Assembly: GCA_902801885.1 (NCBI GenBank)
Contig: CADCJX010000004.1
Coordinates: forward strand, 12,912-76,911
Reading direction: 5' to 3'
Source of the DNA: an uncultured Bacteroidia bacterium
Lineage (GTDB): Bacteria; Bacteroidota; Bacteroidia; Bacteroidales; UBA932
Length of the DNA: 64,000 nt
Below the pieces are notes generated by a model. It was not told the DNA's origin. It did not search any database and saw only the letters and a program-made list of their open reading frames with translations. The stretch's first letter is position 1. Each line of letters starts with the position of its first letter. The translations under genes were made by a program, and so were the position numbers. Positions 16,359 to 24,828 of this stretch are shown piece after piece.

Positions 16359-18353
16359 TCAAAGAGACTTGTCGATTATTCTGATGTCATAGGTCTTACC
16401 TTCAAAAACGATACTGAGACCTTCCTTCGTCGAGTTCACGCTTATTGATGGTTGTACTACGATTCCGTGCGCGGAGCCGTCTTCATAGATTACCACTGGG
16501 GTAAATGGAGGAACACCTTCCTTACTCTCCCACTGTGGCCAGGCTCCGAGCCCACCGAAAAGGTGGGTATTCTTCCAACCTTCGCGCGGCTGCAGGAATT
16601 TGCATACAAGGGTACCCACGGGGCCATAGAGCTGCCGGGAAACAGAACGATAGTTCCCGGAAGAAACTATCAGCATCCCACCGTCGCGGCTTTCAATCGG
16701 AACCGACCCGAAAGGCACATTGATGCCATAGCCTCCCAGACGCAGACGCACCGGAGTTGGATAGTCATGCCAAAGCACATGCACTTCACCTTTGTCCCCG
16801 ATGAGCACATGCGAATAAATATGCTCACACTCGAACTCCGGAGTTCCTTTGTCCCTGGCCATGTTATAATCCGGTACAATCGGGTAACTGCTGGCTATGT
16901 GGTCCTCTTCCAAAAGAACAGCGGTGGACCTCCAGTGATACATCCAGTCCCTGTCGTCTACCTTGTAGCCGCTCTGTCCCTGCCCAGTAGGGTCGGTGTT
17001 ATCACCATAGAGGCAGAAACCAAGATCCGCAGAATACGCGTCCTGCTGATATTTCGCTCCGGCCTGCCAGTAAGTCCTGTCAAAGGTCTGACCGGCAAAA
17101 TAGTTACGAGAATCCCCATCTGAACGAGCGCTAAGCACGAAATTACCGCCATGTACTATCTTGCGGCCTGGCATGTTATCGGACGGACCTGGCTGTTCAA
17201 CCGCAGTCCAAAAAGGATGGTCTTCAGGCAGGAGGAGAACAGACAGGCCTTCCATCGCGAAATACGGATCTCCGGGAGAATTATATCTCTCAGCCAAGTC
17301 AAGGTTCTGTCCTCGATAGCCAACATACATGAGCCCGTCCTCGGCCAGACTACCGTTGTCTATGAAGTACTTCAGGTCTCCGGAAAGCAGACGCCGTGCA
17401 AGTCCCGGGGGAATCGTTGTATCCCCGTTGATTATGTTCCAGCCGATGGCCCCTGCCGCAGCGAAACGGTAAGAAAGGCTCCTCCCCCAGGGAATATGAC
17501 CGCTGGAACGAGAGTAGAGCCATGGAGCTGTTTCCATAAAACGGGCGGCATTCCAGCGGATCCTGTCCCCGAATTGGTCAGCCCAAACGGGATCGAACTT
17601 GAGAATCCAGTTCAAATACAATTGGAACCCCCAGAGGTTGTAGTAATCGAAGCCACGGTTGTTCCCATCAATGTACCATCCGTCTCCTCTGTACCAGCCC
17701 AGAAGCCTTTCAAGGGTTCTGGTGTGCCTTTCCCTATTGCCCTCTCCCCCATGAGTCTCCAAGAAACGGGTGGTAACCAAATGGAAAAGATGGTGGTTGT
17801 TATCCCATGTCTCATTTACGGAATTCTTCTCCAGGTAGGTTATAAGGTTCTTCTTCTGTACTTCAGTCAAAGGATCCCAGAAACGATCAGGAGCCAGGTA
17901 CAGTCCAAGGATGTAGCCTGAACCGGTCTGGTCTGCTTTAGCCGGTTCGCCCCAGTAAAGCGGATCAGTCGGGTCGGTCCCATGGATGAATGCGTTGATG
18001 AAAGGCTGAAGGATAGAACCCTTATAACCAGGCACCTTTTCTTCCCCCGTGCCGACATAATAGGAGACAACTCCTATAAGGATGCGTTCCATCTCACGGA
18101 TACGCTCTTCCGAAGTACGGTCCCTCACTGCATCATACTGTCCTTCCATGACAGGGAACGTGAATATTCCTGTCTGCGGATCAACGCGCTTCATGACACC
18201 GCTGATGATCTTCTCGGAGATTTCTTCCCAGGTAGCTCGGGTGTAACCAGTATAGGGACTGATCTTCCAGTCCATCCTGGTCTTCAAGTCTACCGCTCCA
18301 GCAAGAACAGAGACCAGGAACAGTGCCATGACTGAAAGTACTGCTTTTTTCAT
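16359..18353 (-). CDS. Secreted DUF2264-family protein, probable uronide-acting hydrolase
   Basis: A 664-residue protein with a signal peptide (about 1-20). The N-terminal two thirds is a helical (alpha/alpha) barrel (WEEISEKIISGVMKR, ETWDNNHHLFHLVTTRFLE, WYIDGNNRGFDYYNLWGFQLYL, SGHIPWGRSLSYRF), and the last third is a beta-sandwich. This is the layout of DUF2264 proteins (Pfam PF10022). Some family members have been linked to beta-glucuronidase activity (GH154, from memory), which would suit this locus. W, H, D and R residues in NNHHLFH and WGRSLSYRF line up as a possible active site. It lies 6 bases after the aldo/keto reductase gene and 1 base before the VOC gene. Family fit is good; activity is inferred. 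Confidence 0.65.
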   Translation of the reverse strand: MKKAVLSVMALFLVSVLAGAVDLKTRMDWKISPYTGYTRATWEEISEKIISGVMKRVDPQTGIFTFPVMEGQYDAVRDRTSEERIREMERILIGVVSYYVGTGEEKVPGYKGSILQPFINAFIHGTDPTDPLYWGEPAKADQTGSGYILGLYLAPDRFWDPLTEVQKKNLITYLEKNSVNETWDNNHHLFHLVTTRFLETHGGEGNRERHTRTLERLLGWYRGDGWYIDGNNRGFDYYNLWGFQLYLNWILKFDPVWADQFGDRIRWNAARFMETAPWLYSRSSGHIPWGRSLSYRFAAAGAIGWNIINGDTTIPPGLARRLLSGDLKYFIDNGSLAEDGLMYVGYRGQNLDLAERYNSPGDPYFAMEGLSVLLLPEDHPFWTAVEQPGPSDNMPGRKIVHGGNFVLSARSDGDSRNYFAGQTFDRTYWQAGAKYQQDAYSADLGFCLYGDNTDPTGQGQSGYKVDDRDWMYHWRSTAVLLEEDHIASSYPIVPDYNMARDKGTPEFECEHIYSHVLIGDKGEVHVLWHDYPTPVRLRLGGYGINVPFGSVPIESRDGGMLIVSSGNYRSVSRQLYGPVGTLVCKFLQPREGWKNTHLFGGLGAWPQWESKEGVPPFTPVVIYEDGSAHGIVVQPSISVNSTKEGLSIVFEGKTYDIRIIDKSL

Positions 18354-18359
18354 ATCGCC

Positions 18360-19346
18360 CTAAACATAAAATGGTCCGAGCTTCTCGGAGAGTTCTTGCA
18401 TCTCCTTCGCGCTGAATTTACGGAAATTCTTGAGTATCTCAATGTTGGACTTCACGACTTCTATACTGTCCATGCCAAGGCACACTGCATCCGGCCCATC
18501 AAGGGAAAGGGCGTAGCGGATAAGGTCCGGTATGTTTATATCCTTGCGATTCTCCTTAGGACGCACCAGCTTCATCAGGAATACAGCCATCCCGTTAGCC
18601 TTTGCTGCAGGAACAGCAACTTGCTGGCGGGGAGACAGGTGACTGGAGTCCCACTGGTTCATGGCGATAAGCATCGAGTCGAAGTCCCCTCTGTCACACA
18701 TAGCCTTCGCGGCATAGGCATCGGCATGACAGGAAAAACCGATGTATTTGCAGATTCCTTCTTCCCTCATTCGATGCACGATGTCAATGAGATGCCCCGG
18801 CTTACTCATCTCCTCGACATCTTCCATTGAATTGACGCTATGTATCTTGAGTGTTTCAAGATGGTCTGTCTGCAGACGGTTGAGGCTGTCCTCAATTTCG
18901 GCGAGAGCCTTTAAAGGCTCACGAGCCGTAACTTTGGTAGACAGGAACACTTCCTTTCGGCGGTATTTCAAGACCTCTCCAAGACGGACCTCGCTATAAA
19001 CCAAGCGTGGAGGTTTCGGACGCCCTGCCGGGCGTGCAATGGTGTTGTCATAAGCGTGTGCCGTGTCCCAGTAATAGAAACCATTATCAAGGGCAAAGTT
19101 CAGCATCTCTATGGCTTCTTCCTCATCATCTATGTTGCAGAAGCGGCTTCCAAGCCCCAGGATCATTCGAGGAATGACAACACCATCCTTTCCCAATGTG
19201 ACGGTAGGAAGTCCCTTGGAATCGTAATGCGGTTTTTTTCTAAAGAGTCCTGGCTCAGAAGCACTTAATAAACCAGAGCCGGAAGCAGAAACACCGGCTG
19301 CTACTGAAGCGGCCAGCATATCCTTGAAAAACTGTCTCCTGTCCAT
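18360..19346 (-). CDS. Exported aldo/keto reductase with Tat-type signal
   Basis: A 328-residue aldo/keto reductase. The N-terminus MDRRQFFKDMLAASVAAG has the twin arginine and hydrophobic run of a Tat signal, which would allow export folded with its nicotinamide cofactor. The catalytic tetrad is visible: Asp and Tyr in WDTAHAYDN, Lys in LSTKVTA and His in LKIHSVN. It probably interconverts a sugar carbonyl and hydroxyl in the periplasm; the substrate cannot be read. It lies inside the uronate operon, between the GH2 gene (18 bases upstream) and the DUF2264 gene (6 bases downstream). Confidence 0.85.
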   Translation of the reverse strand: MDRRQFFKDMLAASVAAGVSASGSGLLSASEPGLFRKKPHYDSKGLPTVTLGKDGVVIPRMILGLGSRFCNIDDEEEAIEMLNFALDNGFYYWDTAHAYDNTIARPAGRPKPPRLVYSEVRLGEVLKYRRKEVFLSTKVTAREPLKALAEIEDSLNRLQTDHLETLKIHSVNSMEDVEEMSKPGHLIDIVHRMREEGICKYIGFSCHADAYAAKAMCDRGDFDSMLIAMNQWDSSHLSPRQQVAVPAAKANGMAVFLMKLVRPKENRKDINIPDLIRYALSLDGPDAVCLGMDSIEVVKSNIEILKNFRKFSAKEMQELSEKLGPFYV

Positions 19347-19364
19347 ATATTAAGTTTTTTTTGA

Positions 19365-21383
19365 TTACTGAAGGGTCCATTCGCAGCTATCCTCAAGGTT
19401 ACCAGCGAGAGCCTTAATTACATTGACTCCCTTGTCCAAAGAAACAGGGAAGCGGCAGATATGATATTGATCAGGAGTCAAGGAACCGACGGTCCTGCCG
19501 TTTAAGGTGAGCGTTACATTGGGTGTGTTGCTGAAGACCATCACTTCCGTCTGAGAATGCAGACGGAGATTGTTGCGCCGTCCCTCTATGTAGACCATGG
19601 GCACTTCCGACCAGTTGGCTTGGTAATAATAATAGGCATCCTTGCAGACTTTACGGTCACGTGTTACAAGGCCCTTGTCGTTGATTCCTGGACGATCGCC
19701 TTCGGTGCGGTTGGCAGCGCCGAAATCGAACATGTTCCAAATGAACGAACCCCAGACAAAGGGTCTCTCGTTGATGATTTTCCAGTTCTCAATATGATAG
19801 AATGTCTGCCAGTTCTCTGGATGCCAGTAGGACGTGGGAACAGGTTGTTTAAGAGAATCTTGTTGGTGGTAGATGCTTGCTCCTGCCCCATATTCACTGA
19901 TTGATAGTTTTGCCCCCGGATGCTCGGCGTGATACTTATCAAGGAAGGTCGCCAACGTCCTTGGAGAACTGCCGTACCACCCGTCATAACGATTGAATCC
20001 TATCTCATCGGTGACCTCATTCATCGGATCATCACTTTGATTAGACGCAGCAGTGGTAGGCCGGAACGGATCAAGTTCATGAGCCAAGGAATTGAGTTCT
20101 TTGATGTATTCGATAGGATTGTCCCCTTGACTCTTCAGTTCATTGAAAAGGCCCCAAACACAGATTCCTGGATGGTTGTATTGCTGATGGATCAATTCTG
20201 TCAGCTGTTTCCTTCCGTTTTCCTTGAATGATTCTTTATCCACAAAACCTTTATCCGCGTACCCTCCTGGACCGACGAATGGGATTTCAGCCCATGTGAC
20301 TATCCCATACTTGTCCAGCATGTCATAGAAATAAGTTGCGTGAGGGTAATGCGAACCTCTAAGAGCATTTACACCCATCTCGTACATAAGCCTGACGTCC
20401 TCCTCGTGGTGTTCTTTCCTAAGGGCGTTCCCAATGTCTGATCGTTCCTGATGACGGCATACTCCTCTGAGTTGAAGGTGTCTCCCGTTAAGGAAAAAAC
20501 CGTCTTGAGAATCGAAACGGAAATATCTGAGTCCGAGGTTCTGCTGCACCCTATCCAGCTCTTTTCCATCTTCGAGAAGAGTTACGACAGCATTGTACAG
20601 AAACGGGTCCTGGCGCGAATTCCACAAATGCGGGTTCTTTATCGAAAATCCGATCGTCTCCCCTGTGATCTTCGTGCCAGCTGCCAGCGTGAGTGTCTTT
20701 CCCTTGGTAAGTACCGTATTATTCCCGTCACTTATGTCCAGCCGGACTGTCAGTTTACGGTCCCTGTCAGAAGAATTTGACAGCATAACCTTAAGGTCGA
20801 CATCTGCTGACTTGTCAGTCACCTTTTTCTGGTAATAGTAAACTCCAGGAGAGGCATAATCCTCGGGAGAAATACAAACCTTCTCTGTAACAATAAAATA
20901 CACATCCCTGTAGAGACCGCCACCGATGTTAAAATCTCCCACCAGCGGCATCACATCTAATTGCTCAGAATTGTTCACTCTCGCCCAGAGTTCATTCTCC
21001 TTACCATATTCAAGACGGTCTGTGATGTCATATACGAATGCCGTGTAGCCGCCGCGGTGTTCCCCAACGAACTTGCCGTTGAGGAAAAAGTCACAGATGC
21101 TGTTGGCACCTTCAAATTTGATGAACACTCTCTTCCCTTCCCATTCTGCAGGAATGCTCACATTTTTGGTATAGTTTCCTATTCCGCGGTGATAATCATA
21201 GGTCCCCCTCGTCCCGTCCAGGGCATTCCAGCAATGAGGGAGCTGAACCATCACTCCGGCACGCTTGTCAAACTCATATCCATAACGGAACTTCCAGCCG
21301 ACATTGAGATTCACGGTCCTCCTCTGAGCCAGAGCGGACAGTGGAAGCAATGACAAGAACAAGAACAGGACGACTTTTTTCAT
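19365..21383 (-). CDS. Secreted GH2 beta-galactosidase/beta-glucuronidase family enzyme
   Basis: A 672-residue glycoside hydrolase with a signal peptide (1-19, LSALAQ). The usual three-domain core is complete: jelly-roll sugar-binding domain (VQLPHCWNALDGTRGTYDYH, FLNGKFVGEHRGGYTAFVYD), immunoglobulin-like domain and TIM barrel. N414-E415 in GLFNELKSQG gives the acid/base and E497 in SISEYGAG the nucleophile. A small C-terminal Ig-like domain follows. The exact sugar (galactose, glucuronate or other) is not decided by sequence, but in this uronate PUL a beta-glucuronidase or beta-galactosidase removing side or terminal sugars is likely. Gap of 13 bases from the epimerase gene. Confidence 0.9.
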   Translation of the reverse strand: MKKVVLFLFLSLLPLSALAQRRTVNLNVGWKFRYGYEFDKRAGVMVQLPHCWNALDGTRGTYDYHRGIGNYTKNVSIPAEWEGKRVFIKFEGANSICDFFLNGKFVGEHRGGYTAFVYDITDRLEYGKENELWARVNNSEQLDVMPLVGDFNIGGGLYRDVYFIVTEKVCISPEDYASPGVYYYQKKVTDKSADVDLKVMLSNSSDRDRKLTVRLDISDGNNTVLTKGKTLTLAAGTKITGETIGFSIKNPHLWNSRQDPFLYNAVVTLLEDGKELDRVQQNLGLRYFRFDSQDGFFLNGRHLQLRGVCRHQERSDIGNALRKEHHEEDVRLMYEMGVNALRGSHYPHATYFYDMLDKYGIVTWAEIPFVGPGGYADKGFVDKESFKENGRKQLTELIHQQYNHPGICVWGLFNELKSQGDNPIEYIKELNSLAHELDPFRPTTAASNQSDDPMNEVTDEIGFNRYDGWYGSSPRTLATFLDKYHAEHPGAKLSISEYGAGASIYHQQDSLKQPVPTSYWHPENWQTFYHIENWKIINERPFVWGSFIWNMFDFGAANRTEGDRPGINDKGLVTRDRKVCKDAYYYYQANWSEVPMVYIEGRRNNLRLHSQTEVMVFSNTPNVTLTLNGRTVGSLTPDQYHICRFPVSLDKGVNVIKALAGNLEDSCEWTLQ

Positions 21384-21396
21384 AATATGATATCGG

Positions 21397-22512
21397 TTAT
21401 TTCGTCGAGAAATGATAGACGCAGGTATGGGTGTATTTTTCTCCAGGCTTCAAATACGGATCCGGGAAATCCGGTTTATTCGGGGCATCCGGCCAGTTCT
21501 GGGTCTCAAGAGTTATGGACCCATATTTCTCCAACTTGGTACCATATTTCCCTTCAGTCTTACCACTCATGTACTGCCCGCTGTAAACCTGAAGACCGGG
21601 TTGGTCTGAGAACACTTCAAGGAATATTCCCGAAGATGGATCATAAACGGAAGCAGCCTCCGTCAGCTTCTCCGAAGACAGATTGATGCAATAATTATGG
21701 TCGAAACCACCGCGGCCACGGAGCAACTGCTCGAAATCGCTTTCGAAGGCATCGCCGATTTTGTGAGGTGTCCTGTAGTCCATTGGAGTCCCTTTTATGT
21801 CAATCGGGGGATCCATGACATCCAGTCCGTCGATACCCGTGATCTTGTCACCATTGATGTACAACACGTAATCTTCTATTGTACCTCCCTGTGAAAAGTT
21901 GAAATAAGGGTGATTGGAGATGTTGACCGGCCGGGTTTTGTCCGTCGTGGCTTCATATTCAATCTTGAAAGAATCGTCCTTGGTCAAGGAATATTTCATC
22001 CGTATGTCCAAGTTACCAGGGAATCCTCCTTCACCATCTTTGTGGATATAATGGAAGGTTATGGAATTCTTGGTCGTGTTTTCAATCTCCCACACAACCG
22101 AATCCAAACCTTTGAATCCACCATGAAGAGTTCCTTTTCCCCCATGGTTTGTCTCAAGATGGTATGTCACCCCATCAATGGTAAAAGAAGCATTGGTAAT
22201 CCGGTTGGCGACAGGTCCTACGCATGAACCAAGGAAACGGTCGCTGGCATAGTGGACATATTCATCGATAGTATTTCGTCCAAGGACCACATCCTTATAC
22301 TCGCCGTTTCTGTCGGGGACAAAAAGCGAAACAACCCTGCCGCCGAAATTGGTCGCCTGCAGGGCTAGATGCTTATTCCTTATTGTAACCAACGACACCG
22401 GCTTTTCATCTACCACGGTGTCGAATCTTGTTTCGTCAAGCAAAGCCGGTTCTGGCTTTGCAGAACAGGCGGCCACCAGGAAGGCGGCCGCCAACTGCAA
22501 CCACTTTTTCAT
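21397..22512 (-). CDS. galM: Lipoprotein aldose 1-epimerase
   Basis: A mutarotase that interconverts the alpha and beta anomers of free sugars. The 371-residue protein has a lipobox (LVAACS) and so acts in the periplasm. Family signatures: NFGGRVVSLFVPDRNGEYKD, ANRITNASFTIDG, TNHGGKGTLHGG, NISNHPYFNFS with a catalytic histidine, and TLETQNWPDAPN with the catalytic glutamate. The ATG at 22510-22512 (MKKWLQLAAAF) is chosen; a TTG three codons earlier is possible but less likely. It sits in the uronate operon 10 bases after the beta-helix gene. Confidence 0.92.
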   Translation of the reverse strand: MKKWLQLAAAFLVAACSAKPEPALLDETRFDTVVDEKPVSLVTIRNKHLALQATNFGGRVVSLFVPDRNGEYKDVVLGRNTIDEYVHYASDRFLGSCVGPVANRITNASFTIDGVTYHLETNHGGKGTLHGGFKGLDSVVWEIENTTKNSITFHYIHKDGEGGFPGNLDIRMKYSLTKDDSFKIEYEATTDKTRPVNISNHPYFNFSQGGTIEDYVLYINGDKITGIDGLDVMDPPIDIKGTPMDYRTPHKIGDAFESDFEQLLRGRGGFDHNYCINLSSEKLTEAASVYDPSSGIFLEVFSDQPGLQVYSGQYMSGKTEGKYGTKLEKYGSITLETQNWPDAPNKPDFPDPYLKPGEKYTHTCVYHFSTK

Positions 22513-22522
22513 ATACCACAAA

Positions 22523-23638
22523 CTATTTCACATATTGTTCATAGTCACTATTGGTAAGTACAGAATAATCTGACACAAACAGGTTAGTAAACACTCCCTT
22601 ACCTCCTTCCTCGGCTGCGTCAAGGATGAAGTTCTGAGGCGCTGCATTACCCTTGCTCATCCCGACTGTCAAGTTGGTCACCACTCCGTTGAAAGCTCCC
22701 TCCGACTTGAACACCGTGTGGAACTTTCCTTTGCTGGAGTACCAGTAACAGAAACAGTCGGTGTAAACGCTATGTCCGCCTTTGCTCATGAAGCCTATGC
22801 AGTATTGGTCGCTGTAGCAGAAGCTGTACCAATTGTTATGGCTTTCATCTACAAACCCACAGCTAGTCTCGTATTCACCATTCTCATATCCACCCAAAGA
22901 ATAAAGCGGATGAATATTACGAAGGCTATTGCCTCCGGAGCATAGTTTCACACCGATGTGGACTCCCGTTATCCTCATGTTTGAGAATGTGTTGTCATAG
23001 CCGATCACAAGGACACCGATGCTTGAAGGATTCTTATTGCCGACTATGTTCACATCATGGATGTCACTGTCCGAAGAACCGCTGTTGGCGCCCTTGTTTA
23101 TCTGTATCCCGACCTGGACATTCTTTATCGAGGTGTTGCGTATCACGGTCTCACGCCCGCTGTCAATTGACACACCGACGGCTACACCATTGCCGTCGAT
23201 GATGCCGCCGTCAAGATAATAATTGCTGCCGGGAACATAAACCGTGTTGAAGGGATCCTTGCCACCTAAACGGATCATGGCTTCTTGATGAGACCAATCT
23301 TTGGTTGCGCGAATGGTAGCATAATTGGAAAGCTGGAGCGCCACACTCTTCGAAGGGTCCGCAGGAGTGTTGATAGGTTTGGAAATCAGATAAACTCCAT
23401 CGGGGAAGAACAATGTACGGTTAGGATTGTTATCAATCACCCTCTGAAGAGCATCACTGACATCATTTACGCCGTCAGCCCTGAGATAATCAGTCACAAT
23501 GACATATCCTTTGTCTATCGCAGCCTGGGTCTCGGGGGAAACTGTGGTGTCATTCCCTTTCGCACAAGAGATAAGAGCTACACAGAAACCCACGAGAACC
23601 GCAAAGGCGTTTTTGATCAGTCCGGACATCTGTTTCAT
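22523..23638 (-). CDS. Beta-helix lipoprotein (pectate lyase/GH28-like fold)
   Basis: A 371-residue lipoprotein (lipobox near ALISC, cysteine about residue 25). After GYVIVTDYLRADGVNDVSDALQ and FFPDGVYLISKPI, typical of the N-cap of secreted right-handed beta-helix proteins, follow many short repeats such as GGIIDGNG, TVIRNTSIKNVQVGIQI and TFSNMRITGVHIGVKL. No GH28 NxD/DD/GHG set was found, so the enzyme class is open: lyase, epimerase or binding protein. Its start overlaps the GH88 stop region by 4 bases (ATGA on the minus strand), showing coupling. Confidence 0.7.
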   Translation of the reverse strand: MKQMSGLIKNAFAVLVGFCVALISCAKGNDTTVSPETQAAIDKGYVIVTDYLRADGVNDVSDALQRVIDNNPNRTLFFPDGVYLISKPINTPADPSKSVALQLSNYATIRATKDWSHQEAMIRLGGKDPFNTVYVPGSNYYLDGGIIDGNGVAVGVSIDSGRETVIRNTSIKNVQVGIQINKGANSGSSDSDIHDVNIVGNKNPSSIGVLVIGYDNTFSNMRITGVHIGVKLCSGGNSLRNIHPLYSLGGYENGEYETSCGFVDESHNNWYSFCYSDQYCIGFMSKGGHSVYTDCFCYWYSSKGKFHTVFKSEGAFNGVVTNLTVGMSKGNAAPQNFILDAAEEGGKGVFTNLFVSDYSVLTNSDYEQYVK

Positions 23639-24816
23639 TTATTTACGGATCTGAATCTGAGCAGGGCCTCAAGGAAATAGTAATCCGCATAAGTCAGCGG
23701 AACATCAACCTCGCTTCCGGCAAGCTTATGTCCAACACTATGTTTCAGAAGGAATCCGCAGAGTTCTCCAGGAGCTGCCAGGTACTCTGGTGAAGCCAAA
23801 GTACGCAACTGCTGTTCAGCGACTTTCAGGCATTGTCCTTTCAGCCCGCTATCAGCAGTAAGGGTGCTCAATTTGATAAGGGCGGATGCCATGATCGCAC
23901 CTGCGGATGCATCCCTCAGGTCATTGGGAATGTCCGGGGAATCGAAGTCCCAGAACGGGATTCCGTCTTCAGGAAGCTTCGGCAGCAAAGTCCTTGCTAT
24001 GTCCTCTGCCTTGGACAGCATGTCCGCCTCCTTGCTGAACTCGTACATCATGGTGTAACCGTACAGGCCCCAGGCATTTCCACGTGCCCATGCAGATTCA
24101 TCCGAAAGGCCCTGGACTGTCTGCTTCAGTCTCACCGCACCTGTCTCGGGATCATAATCAACAAGATGGTAAGATGTACCGTCCGGACGGAAATGATTCT
24201 TAATTGTCGTCCTGGCATGGGTAAGCGCGATCTGCTTGAGTGAATCATCCCCGAAACGCATGAGGAGCTCTAGATTCATCATGTTGTCGATGATGACCGG
24301 GAATTCCCACTTTCCACCACCATCATGGTTCCAGCTCCGGATGGTCCCAGTGATCGGAGAGAACCTGGCAGCCAAGACCTTGGCGCCCTCTTGAAGCATA
24401 GCACTCCACTGGTTGTCCCCGGTGAGCCGGAGAGCATTGCCGAAACTGCAGTTCAACTGGAAACCGATGTCATGGTCAGTCTTGGTCTTGACGATCAGGG
24501 AATCCAACTTGTGTGTCTGCTGGATCGCCAGTTCCTTGATCTTTTCGTCTGCGGTGTATTCATAGGTCAGCCAGAGATTGCCGGGGAAGAATCCACTGCA
24601 CCACCAGCCGATGTCGGCAGTGACAAGCTTCCCGGCCTCATCCACCGTCCTTGGAGTTTTGTCATCCGGAAGTCCCTGAGCCAGAATGGTGTACTGAGTC
24701 TTGGCCAAGGTAAAGACCCTGTCAGTCAAGGCTTCCATTGACTCATTGGAATCCTTGCATCCTGCCATAAGCAGGACAGATGCAAGGACTAAAAGTATTG
24801 ATCTTCTATGTCTCAT
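23635..24816 (-). CDS. GH88 unsaturated glucuronyl hydrolase, lipoprotein
   Basis: A 393-residue lipoprotein (lipobox LLMAGC, C20) of the (alpha/alpha)6-barrel family GH88. It hydrates the 4,5 double bond of the unsaturated uronic acid left at the non-reducing end by polysaccharide lyases, which frees 5-keto-4-deoxyuronate. Candidate catalytic residues are D116 in DHDIGFQ and D177 in VIIDNMMNLEL, in the order and setting of the two aspartates of characterised GH88 enzymes. SAWARGNAWGLYGYT and the C-terminal PLTYADYYFLEALLR are also typical. It follows the heparinase-type lyase gene by 12 bases, so the two enzymes act in series. Confidence 0.93.
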   Translation of the reverse strand: MRHRRSILLVLASVLLMAGCKDSNESMEALTDRVFTLAKTQYTILAQGLPDDKTPRTVDEAGKLVTADIGWWCSGFFPGNLWLTYEYTADEKIKELAIQQTHKLDSLIVKTKTDHDIGFQLNCSFGNALRLTGDNQWSAMLQEGAKVLAARFSPITGTIRSWNHDGGGKWEFPVIIDNMMNLELLMRFGDDSLKQIALTHARTTIKNHFRPDGTSYHLVDYDPETGAVRLKQTVQGLSDESAWARGNAWGLYGYTMMYEFSKEADMLSKAEDIARTLLPKLPEDGIPFWDFDSPDIPNDLRDASAGAIMASALIKLSTLTADSGLKGQCLKVAEQQLRTLASPEYLAAPGELCGFLLKHSVGHKLAGSEVDVPLTYADYYFLEALLRFRSVNK

Positions 24817-24828
24817 GTAACAAGATGT

